Of a stretch of DNA of 64,000 nucleotides, positions 38,001-43,680 are shown one piece after another. The stretch spans positions 40,520-104,519 of the forward strand of contig JAODBD010000002.1 of NCBI GenBank assembly GCA_025463785.1. The letters run 5' to 3'. The notes beneath the pieces are model-generated. The model was given only the letters and a program-made list of their open reading frames with translations. It did not search any database and had not been told where the DNA came from. The translations under genes and the position numbers were made by a program. Within the stretch, counting starts at the first letter, position 1. Each line of letters opens with the position of its first letter. This stretch comes from Glaciihabitans sp. (GTDB lineage: Bacteria > Actinomycetota > Actinomycetes > Actinomycetales > Microbacteriaceae).

Positions 38001-38040
38001 GAGAACGTACGTCTGGCAAGATTTTGACAATTCGAACTAG
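32080..38040 (+). CDS. Giant surface protein with Ig/cadherin-like and fibronectin III repeats
   Basis: The 1986-residue protein has a short basic cytoplasmic tail (MFKNWLARNK), one membrane helix (~12-34) and an otherwise extracellular chain. Residues ~40-370 form strand-rich repeats that may be a beta-propeller. A Gln-rich linker (KDQQQNQQQ) leads to tandem ~95-residue Ig/cadherin-like domains marked by Asp-rich turns: NDYDPNGD (~415), VDPDGD (~515), DIDPSGG (~704), NDQDPDGE (~798), IDPDGD (~900), NDSDPDG (~995). Three fibronectin III domains follow (~1470, ~1567, ~1666) and a C-terminal domain. There is no LPXTG signal. The start is TTG, 12 bases after a G-run. The Asp turns suggest calcium binding; the partner is unknown. 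Confidence 0.88.
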   Translation: MFKNWLARNKSLVITTTSGIVVAAFVAATAILSNGYTAQQLDLNDSSVWVANGTQQAIGRANTTVRTLNTVVQAAGSSLDVLQNASTVLLVDNANSKLEIVDPATSTVTQSVPLPPNKPEVFLTTNTVVILARATGQVWMTPIGDLATFDAQSPPALTLGSGAVASMDDAGMMFVYSPSQKQVFQIVPELSGTVQSTVPLTLNPRDAFSISSVAGTWAVLDSTTSKLYLAGTTVNLAGTPAATSPAIQQAASRGTAFMVAGTSGLVDVALSGSPTTTLTQGTNGAAAQPLAAAGCLFAAWSGGEAWRRCASDTSDGTTMSLAGITGTTVMQLRSNGNRVVLNDSRSGDTWAVQSSGQLINNWAELIAPKDQQQNQQQHAEDTPPQVEKQQLPPIAVNDTFGARPGRASVLPVLLNDYDPNGDVLAITGVSAISAKVGHIDLINEQQQLQLTLEPTASGTVSFRYTISDGRGGTATASVTVTVRAPGDNGAPKQVRSSKSIVVAGGRVSTQVLGDWVDPDGDPMYVTDASTSSPDTVSFTPDGTVVYSDAGRTSGLKTVSVTVSDGKLSTTGSLAITVRAAGKVPIIADPFLEIATAGSPLTINPLAHVRGGSTTLRLNSVPSKAGVTITPSYDAGTFQFQSSQVGTHYLDYVVTDGSASTTGTVRVDVVAPPQSNTKPITIPKTIFVRTLSASTIDIADSDIDPSGGVLLVTGIGDLPQNSGIATEILQQRSIRVSLNKPLDAPVTFSYTISNGLSDAQGTVTVIEIPSPTHLQPPVANDDSVTVRTGAAVDIPVLNNDQDPDGEVLTLVPTLVKKLPAGAGLLFPSGTVLRYLAPTQPGNYSAVYEVAGPDGQKARAQVKIAVREPNLDTNNPPVPQTLTARALAGGSVTINVPLSGIDPDGDTVQLLGQETNPEKGTVTAVGPHSITYKAGDYSAGTDSFTYSVIDALGARATGTIRIGIAARLGGTPNPVATLDDVTVRPGVTVSVQVLANDSDPDGSPLHVVSAVANDRVTKVRVIGNIVSIRPPTTPNVYGVVYTIANESGGTSTAFVRVTVDPKAPLSFPVANDTVLTLSDVLDRPTVDVNVLANVFFADGPSADLGLSVYPGYGATAQVTPTKHIRVTVTAHSQIIPFKVTHPDDPNVFSYAFIWVPGTDDARPQLNRNAPRLQVKSGAHLQINLNDYVIAVGGRKVQLTDTSTVRASHADGSSLVVNSNTLQFTSAPRYFGPASISFEVTDGQSAKDPNGRTSVLVLAIDVVPNDNQPPVFTGGLIDFEPSEHKDIDLVKLTNFPSSSDASQLTYYLIPTLPARFTASITGQHLLIAANDDAVKGTVVQLNIGVRDANGAGTSGRIALAVVPSTRPLAQPAPDNAVVRRGSSTTIDVLANDNATNPFPATPLKVIAIRGISGSALPAGVTVTPSVDNSRLVVTVAASVSPGDVNLQYEVEDATKDPSRFVYGSVKISIADRPDPVTNVRVTDFGDRKLTVAWNNGSANNSAITGYTVSQTDPSSGTAISSTDCSGSLCSVSTPGNGPSNAVRITVTAKNAIGVSDPASLAGTIWSDVIPAAPTELDSSPLDHGLKIMWKKPADSGSGSPITKYVVSIEGTTSQDFTVSTSDPTGKQYTLSIVDPGIADGSSVGFSVSARNGAFAALANWNKASGTGHPAGPPQRQSSPNASANTDNGGSAALDWSGAFSSNGRDISNYYAAIFTAGDTPPTCGVTGDVPGTPNVPATSSTFHSLGTSTSTSFTGLTPNTTYSFVVYAFNGMGCTTSATVTATPRQRPGPVISIDESGPDANGSNTWDFRLNDFTIGSGSTDADSFEYRLSGGNVDGETRGPDAPGHFLDTSNDSQYGQDISVQVKACRQYPEVTLCSADWSPSFHLGVPVNNSQLGGLVFTHTPFGGVTDPNSTGSYSWTSSPSGAYTSIKFDCGDNKGTMNPGDGGSCDVNEKGVHSHDFPNLTITINANGSHYVRTYVWQDFDNSN

Positions 38041-38049
38041 GGGACGCGA

Positions 38050-39021
38050 ATGACCATGACACCGGAGCAGGCCACCTCGTTCTCCGAGACGTTCAATCGG
38101 CTCGTCGCGAACGTCGACCAGGTGCTGCTGGGCAAGACGTTCGTCATCCGGCTCGGCTTCACGGCCCTGCTGAGTGAGGGCCACCTCCTGCTCGAGGACT
38201 TCCCGGGCACGGGCAAGACGTCCTTCGCCCGGGCCATCGCGCAGTCGGTGGACGGTACGAGCAGTCGTATCCAGTTCACGCCCGATCTGCTGCCTGGCGA
38301 CATCACGGGTGTCAGCATCTACGACCAGCGCTCCAGTACTTTCGAGTTTCACCCGGGCCCGATCTTTGCCAACATCGTCCTCGCCGACGAGATCAATCGC
38401 GCCAGTCCGAAGACCCAGGCGGCGCTGCTCGAAGTCATGGAAGAGGGCCGCGTCACGGTCGACGGAATTTCGCACGAAGTCGAGCAGCCGTTCATGGTCA
38501 TCGCCACACAGAATCCGATCGAGCAAGCCGGAACATACCGGCTTCCCGAGGCACAACTGGACCGCTTCATCATGAAAGCCTCAATTGGGTACCCGGACCA
38601 CGCATCCACTCTTCGCATTCTCGAGGGGTCGACGGCCAAGGCTCACGAGATCACGGTTCCGAATATCCTGACCGCTCAGGCCGTCAGTGAGCTGGCGCAA
38701 CTTGCCCGTACGGTGCACGTCGACCCATCGATCAACGACTATGTTTCCCGGCTGGTCGACGCGACCCGGTCGGCGGTCGAGGTTCGCCTCGGCGTGAGCG
38801 TCCGTGGTGCGCTGGCGCTCATCCGCACGGCAAAGACGCTCGCCGCGGCCAACGGACGTCACTACGTGATTCCGGATGACGTCAAGGTTCTCGCAGAGCC
38901 CGTCCTGGCTCACCGCCTCCTCCTCGATCCCGAGGCCGAGTTCGACGGAGTGACAGGCCCGAGCATCATCGGCCAGCTGCTCATCGAAACGGCACCGCCG
39001 AGCGATCGGCAAGCCGTGTGA
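38050..39021 (+). CDS. MoxR-family AAA+ ATPase
   Basis: The 323-residue ATPase has Walker A EDFPGTGKTSFA, Walker B NIVLADEINRASP, sensor 1 VIATQNPIEQAGTYRLPEAQLDRF, and the C-terminal lid domain. MoxR proteins act as chaperone-like ATPases for maturation of partner proteins and are usually paired with DUF58 proteins, as here. Two ATGs lie six bases apart; the first is given. The stop overlaps the DUF58 start (GTGA), so the two proteins are probably made together. Confidence 0.95.
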   Translation: MTMTPEQATSFSETFNRLVANVDQVLLGKTFVIRLGFTALLSEGHLLLEDFPGTGKTSFARAIAQSVDGTSSRIQFTPDLLPGDITGVSIYDQRSSTFEFHPGPIFANIVLADEINRASPKTQAALLEVMEEGRVTVDGISHEVEQPFMVIATQNPIEQAGTYRLPEAQLDRFIMKASIGYPDHASTLRILEGSTAKAHEITVPNILTAQAVSELAQLARTVHVDPSINDYVSRLVDATRSAVEVRLGVSVRGALALIRTAKTLAAANGRHYVIPDDVKVLAEPVLAHRLLLDPEAEFDGVTGPSIIGQLLIETAPPSDRQAV

Positions 39022-40433
39022 CCGACCGGAACGATCACACCAGGGCGGGTCGGAACCCCGCGAAAACCTCGTCGAGCGGTCCGTCGCGGTTCGACCTGCA
39101 GGCGAACACGGGCGCGATAGGGCTCACCAATGCGCGCACGCGCATCGTGGGAACGCGCACGGGCTTCGTCGCGGATACCATCGTCGCCGCCGTGCAGCTC
39201 GGCGGGGTCGCCGCCGCGGCGATTCGTCGCATCTGGATGCGCATCGCCGCGGTCGTCACGCCGCTCGGCTGGTCAATGGGCCTCATCGTTCCTCTCGCAT
39301 TCATCTTTGGCTACCTTCTTGGCTGGGTCGAGCTCATCACTGTGGCCTGGGCCGGCGTCGTGCTCATCCTGATCGCGATCGTCTATCTGGTCGGGCGTAA
39401 CCCGCTCGCTATCCAATTGCGCGTCGCGCATTCGCGGGTCGTTGTTGGCGAGACCGCGGTTGGCGAGGTCGTGGTCGACAACCCGCGCCCTCGCCGGGTG
39501 CTCGGCGCCACGGTCGAAGTCCCGGTCGGGACCGGGCTCGCGGCAGTGACCATGCCGAGCCTGCGGCGCGGGGCGCAGTTCACTCACGAATTCATCATCC
39601 CGACCTCACGTCGCGGCATCATCCCGGTCGGTCCGGTTCGCACCATCCGTGCAGACCCGATCGGACTCGTGCGGCGTGAAGTCGTGTGGACCGAGGCGAC
39701 CGAGCTGTACGTGCATCCGCGGACCATCGCCATCCCGTCGACCAGCACGGGCTTTGTGCACGACCTCGAGGGCAGCGCGACGCGGGACCTGACCAACAGT
39801 GACGTGTCATTCCATGCATTGCGCGAATACCAGCCGGGGGATGAGCGGCGCTACATCCACTGGAAGTCCTCTGCGAAGACCGGCACCTACATGGTTCGCC
39901 AGTTCGAAGAGACCCGGCGTAGTCACATCGTCATTGCGTTGAGCCTCGCTCAAACCGACTACGCGACAGACGACGAGTTCGAGATGGCGGTCAGTGTCAC
40001 GGGGTCGCTCGGTGTCCGCGCGATTCGGGATGCACGCAACCTCTCGGTCGTGGTCAGCGAGACCACTCCCGACTTCGCCAAGCGCAAACTGCTGGCCGTA
40101 CGACCGCTCTCGACTCTGACGCGAGCGAGGCTGCTCGACGACCTGTCGGTCGTCCAGAGTGGCGAAACCGCCCTCGCGATCACCGACGTCGCCAGGGTCG
40201 CGGCCGAGCAGGTCGCGGGAATCTCGGTGGCGTTCCTTGTCTGCGGTTCCGGCGCGACGCCGACAGAACTTCGAGCGGCCTCAACCAAATTTGCTGCTGG
40301 CGTCGAAGTCGTTGCGATCGTGTGCGACCCGGACACCATCCCTGGCCTCCGCAAGGTCGCGGGCCTCAGCGTTCTGACGATCGGTTACCTCGAAGACCTT
40401 CAGAAGTCGCTCGCGCGATCGGCGGCGGCCTGA
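39018..40433 (+). CDS. DUF58 domain membrane protein
   Basis: The 471-residue protein has a polar N-terminus, two membrane helices close together (~92-128), a beta-rich domain, and the DUF58 signature EYQPGDERRYIHWKSSAKTG, followed by a VWA-like fold. DUF58 proteins are partners of MoxR ATPases. The N-terminal extension before the membrane (~90 residues) contains another hydrophobic patch (FVADTIVAAVQLGGVAAAAIRRI). Its stop overlaps the next start by one base (TGATG), which points to coupled translation. Confidence 0.92.
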   Translation: MTDRNDHTRAGRNPAKTSSSGPSRFDLQANTGAIGLTNARTRIVGTRTGFVADTIVAAVQLGGVAAAAIRRIWMRIAAVVTPLGWSMGLIVPLAFIFGYLLGWVELITVAWAGVVLILIAIVYLVGRNPLAIQLRVAHSRVVVGETAVGEVVVDNPRPRRVLGATVEVPVGTGLAAVTMPSLRRGAQFTHEFIIPTSRRGIIPVGPVRTIRADPIGLVRREVVWTEATELYVHPRTIAIPSTSTGFVHDLEGSATRDLTNSDVSFHALREYQPGDERRYIHWKSSAKTGTYMVRQFEETRRSHIVIALSLAQTDYATDDEFEMAVSVTGSLGVRAIRDARNLSVVVSETTPDFAKRKLLAVRPLSTLTRARLLDDLSVVQSGETALAITDVARVAAEQVAGISVAFLVCGSGATPTELRAASTKFAAGVEVVAIVCDPDTIPGLRKVAGLSVLTIGYLEDLQKSLARSAAA

Positions 40434-42763
40434 TGAAGTCGCCGCGGCCGAACGCGGGCTACCTCGCGATCAACACCTTCATGCTGTGGCTCGGCATCGC
40501 CATCGCGGGCGCAGCTCTCTGGCCCGTGTACCAGAGCCTCCAGCTCGTCGTCATGGTGGCCGCCGCCACCATCCTCGGCTCGTTCATCGCCATCCTTGGC
40601 ACGGTATTCCGGTGGCCGGCACCCGCGGTGCTCGGAGTCACCATCGTCGCATTCGTGGTGTTCGGGGTGCCGCTCGCCGTGCCGGGCAAGACGGTGGATG
40701 GCGTGCTTCCGACGACGAGCGGCCTGCTCGACCTCATTACCGGCGTCGCGCTCGGCTGGAAACAGCTCCTCACCATCACCCTCCCGGTCGGCCAGTACGA
40801 GGCGCTGCTCGTGCCTTTCTACGCGCTGATCCTCCTGTTGAGCATGCTCGCGCTATCGATCGCGCTGCGCAGTAGACACGGCGATGTCGCGGTGCTTGCT
40901 CCCGTCATCCTGTTCGTCACTGCGATCGCCTTCGGCTCGACGGTTGCGCTCTTTCCGCTGCAGCTCTCGCTCGGACTTCTCGCCACCTGCCTCCTGTGGA
41001 TCGTCTGGCGCCGCTGGTTCACGCGCCGCGCCGCCATCCGCTCGCTCGTTGCGCAGGTCAAGGATGACGTGGCCGCGCCGCGTGAACTGGCGGCCGACAC
41101 TCGCTTCGTTGGCTTCCGCACCTCGCTGAGCGCCCTGCTCATCCTCGTGCTCGCGACCGGAACCGCCGTTGCCGCCTCGGCCGCACTGCCCCCCACGGGC
41201 ATCCGACAGGTTCTTCGGACCGCGACGACACAGCCGTTTGAACCGCGTAACTATGTCAGCCCGCTCTCGGGTTTCCGCACCTACTGGAAGCAGCCGACAA
41301 CTGACAACGTCATGATGACGGTGCGCGGACTGCCTCGCGGCGCTCGCATCCGTATCGCAACCCTCGACAGCTACGACGGGGTCGTGTACACGGTTGGCAG
41401 CGCCGCCGTCGACGGCGCGTCAGGCTCGTTTACCCGCGTTCCCTCGACCTTCGACCAGAGCGCGGTTTCTGGCAAACAGGTCTCACTGCAGGTGTCCGTC
41501 GAGTCCTACTCGGGGGTATGGTTGCCGACCGTCGGCCAGCTCGAGAAGGTCTCGTTCACAGGAAGTGATGCGACCACACTGAGCGACGACTTCTTTTACA
41601 ACAACACCACGGGCACGGCCGCCGATCTCGGTCGACTTGCCGCAGGCGACCAGTACACGCTGCAGGCTGTGCAACCGAAACAGCCGAGCCTCGCGCAACT
41701 GGCACAGGTGGATGCCGGCAGCGCCACGGTCCCCAACGTCACGACGCTGCCGGCGGAACTGAACACCGTGCTCAATACTTACGTCGCGGGCGCCAACACG
41801 CAGGGCAGCAAACTCGTCGCCATGATCCAGGCGCTCAGGAGCAACGGCTATGTGAGCCACGGAGTCGGCAAGGCAGAAGCAGCCAGCCGTTCCGGGCATG
41901 CCGCGGATCGCATCAACGAACTACTCACGGGCAAGCTCATGATCGGCGATGCGGAGCAGTACTCGGTCACTGCGGCATTGATGGCACGCGAGCTCGGGTT
42001 TCCGGCGCGCGTCGTCATGGGTTTTGTGCCCAAGTCGACGGGCTCGGGTTCGATCGAAATCAAGGGCAGCGACGTCTCGGCCTGGATCGAAGTGGATACG
42101 GCGCAATACGGCTGGGTTACCGTCGACCCGAATCCGCCTGTTCGGCCCATCCCGGTCATCCCGCCGAAGGATCCGAACCAGGTCGCTCGACCACAAACCA
42201 TCGTGCCGCCGCCCGCTGTTCAGCCGAATCCGCCAGACCCGCAACCGGTGCCGGACACCAAACAGCACGAGGCCGCAGCGCCGAACGCGTTTCTGGCCGC
42301 GCTGTTCGCCGTGCTGACCGTGGGTGGCTGGGTTCTCGTCGGCATCCTGATTCTGCTTTCACCGTTCCTGGTCATTGTGTTCGCAAAGGTGCGTCGACGC
42401 CGACTGCGCCGGCGGGCCGCAACCTCGCTCGCGCAGATCAGCGGTGGCTGGCAGGAGTTCGAAGACAGCGTGCTCGATCACGGATTCTCACCGCCGCTCG
42501 CGGCCACGCGCAGCGAGGTGGCCACGACGGTGGGCGGTCCGCAGCCTGCGGTTCTCGCCGCGGTGGCCGACCGGGCGACATTCGCCCCGGAGGAGCCTGA
42601 CGAGAGCGAAGTCGAACTGGTCTGGCGATCCGTGCGCGAACTGGTTAGTTCGCTCGGGGCGGGCAAGACGCGTTGGGAGCGGCTGAAGGCCCGAATTTCT
42701 TTGCGCTCGCTCGGCGGTTACAGTGTAAGCAATCTGTTCAACGCAAAGGGGAGTCGTCCGTGA
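40433..42763 (+). CDS. TgpA-like transglutaminase-fold membrane protein, catalytic residues lost
   Basis: The 776-residue protein has about six N-terminal helices (~10-245), an extracellular region with a transglutaminase-like domain, one C-terminal helix (~620-645) and a cytoplasmic tail, the TgpA architecture. The active-site triad is broken: the Cys position is Ala507 (IGDAEQYSVTAALMAREL), the His position is Ser549 (VSAWIEVDTAQYGWVTVDP) and only Asp565 remains. No cysteine occurs in the extracellular region. It is therefore probably a non-enzymatic scaffold. The longer frame upstream lies in the DUF58 gene and is not used. The stop overlaps the next GTG. Confidence 0.9.
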   Translation: MKSPRPNAGYLAINTFMLWLGIAIAGAALWPVYQSLQLVVMVAAATILGSFIAILGTVFRWPAPAVLGVTIVAFVVFGVPLAVPGKTVDGVLPTTSGLLDLITGVALGWKQLLTITLPVGQYEALLVPFYALILLLSMLALSIALRSRHGDVAVLAPVILFVTAIAFGSTVALFPLQLSLGLLATCLLWIVWRRWFTRRAAIRSLVAQVKDDVAAPRELAADTRFVGFRTSLSALLILVLATGTAVAASAALPPTGIRQVLRTATTQPFEPRNYVSPLSGFRTYWKQPTTDNVMMTVRGLPRGARIRIATLDSYDGVVYTVGSAAVDGASGSFTRVPSTFDQSAVSGKQVSLQVSVESYSGVWLPTVGQLEKVSFTGSDATTLSDDFFYNNTTGTAADLGRLAAGDQYTLQAVQPKQPSLAQLAQVDAGSATVPNVTTLPAELNTVLNTYVAGANTQGSKLVAMIQALRSNGYVSHGVGKAEAASRSGHAADRINELLTGKLMIGDAEQYSVTAALMARELGFPARVVMGFVPKSTGSGSIEIKGSDVSAWIEVDTAQYGWVTVDPNPPVRPIPVIPPKDPNQVARPQTIVPPPAVQPNPPDPQPVPDTKQHEAAAPNAFLAALFAVLTVGGWVLVGILILLSPFLVIVFAKVRRRRLRRRAATSLAQISGGWQEFEDSVLDHGFSPPLAATRSEVATTVGGPQPAVLAAVADRATFAPEEPDESEVELVWRSVRELVSSLGAGKTRWERLKARISLRSLGGYSVSNLFNAKGSRP

Positions 42764-43590
42764 ACTGCGAGGTCTGCGGCACGGAGTTACCCCACGGAGC
42801 GATGTTCTGTGGCGAATGTGGGCGTGCCGTGGGTGCGCGCTCGGTCGCACGCAATCCCGACAGCGGGATGCCGGTCCAGCCGGTGGCCGGTGCGCCAGTC
42901 ATTGCTCCTCGTTCCGGGCCCATTCCTCTCCCGCGGGTCGGCCCGCCGGCGCAGCAACCGCGCGACACCGTGATCATTGATCCGCTTGACCTCGAGAAGC
43001 TCGCAAGGTCGTCGGCGCCGCCGACAGTCCTGGTGAGTGCGCCGCCGCAGCCCGAGCCGGTGCCGGCTTCTGAACAGGAGCGTGAGCCGGAGCCGCCGCT
43101 GGTGCCCGAGCCGGTGCCCCCGGTCGACATCGAACAGGATTTGCCGCCCGATGTCGTGGCTGCCGAGCGGGCAGGCCAGTTCCCGTGGGGCGATCGCGGG
43201 GCATCCATTTTTTCCGACTCGGATGAACTCGAGCAGACGCTGATCGTGCCGCGGCGCGACCAGGGTGAGCGTTTTGTGCTGCAATTCAGCACGGGCGAGA
43301 GCGTCACGGTCTTCGGCACGGGTCTCCTTGGGCGCTACCCCATGCCACAGCCGGGTGAATACTTCGACCAGCTGGTCGCGATATCCGACCCGGGCAAGTC
43401 GGTGTCGAAGACCCATCTCGAGTTTGGCCAGGAGTCGGGCTCGTTCTGGGTCAGCGACCGGTACTCGGGCAACGGATCGGTAGTTCGCGAACCCGAGATG
43501 CCGCCGAGGCGACTCATCGCAGGCAAGCGCTATCGGATTGTGCGCGGCACAAGGGTCGACGTAGGCGAGCAGTTCTTCGTCGTGAGCTGA
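42760..43590 (+). CDS. Zinc-ribbon and FHA domain protein
   Basis: The 276-residue protein starts with a zinc ribbon (C3, C6, C17, C20), continues with a ~120-residue Pro/Glu-rich linker, and ends with an FHA domain (~170-275): GR at 191-192, SKTH (216-219) and N238-G239. Two Thr sites in the linker look like kinase targets: RDTVIIDP (T70) and EQTLIVPRR (T160). They resemble the motifs in the other FHA protein of this locus. The GTG start overlaps the previous stop. It probably bridges the kinase and the membrane ATPase; this is inferred from the gene order. Confidence 0.88.
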   Translation: MNCEVCGTELPHGAMFCGECGRAVGARSVARNPDSGMPVQPVAGAPVIAPRSGPIPLPRVGPPAQQPRDTVIIDPLDLEKLARSSAPPTVLVSAPPQPEPVPASEQEREPEPPLVPEPVPPVDIEQDLPPDVVAAERAGQFPWGDRGASIFSDSDELEQTLIVPRRDQGERFVLQFSTGESVTVFGTGLLGRYPMPQPGEYFDQLVAISDPGKSVSKTHLEFGQESGSFWVSDRYSGNGSVVREPEMPPRRLIAGKRYRIVRGTRVDVGEQFFVVS

Positions 43591-43604
43591 CCACTGCCCA
43601 ACAG

Positions 43605-43618
43605 GCGCAGTCCTGCGC
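43605..43618 (+). terminator. Weak terminator-like hairpin after the zinc-ribbon/FHA gene
   Basis: GCGCAG-TC-CTGCGC is followed by TGAGTTTT. The loop is short and the T-run is four bases, so termination would be partial. Confidence 0.35.
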
Positions 43619-43624
43619 TGAGTT

Positions 43625-43638
43625 TTCACAACTGTGAA
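43625..43638. promoter_or_regulatory. Palindrome TTCACA-AC-TGTGAA before the EccC-like gene
   Basis: A perfect 6-base dyad lies 42 bases before the ATG of the FtsK/SpoIIIE gene. It is the only sizeable gap within the locus and may hold a separate promoter with an operator. Confidence 0.45.
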
Positions 43639-43680
43639 GTCATCGAACTTCGGGACGTGCTCCCTCGCTTGACTTGAGCG

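Noticed and set aside
32080..38040. Sortase-anchored surface protein
   Set aside because: The C-terminus (YVWQDFDNSN) has no LPXTG motif, hydrophobic segment or basic tail.
43590..43680. A small WXG100 gene before the EccC-like gene
   Set aside because: The gap is only 90 bases, and no frame there or nearby gives a WXG helix hairpin.
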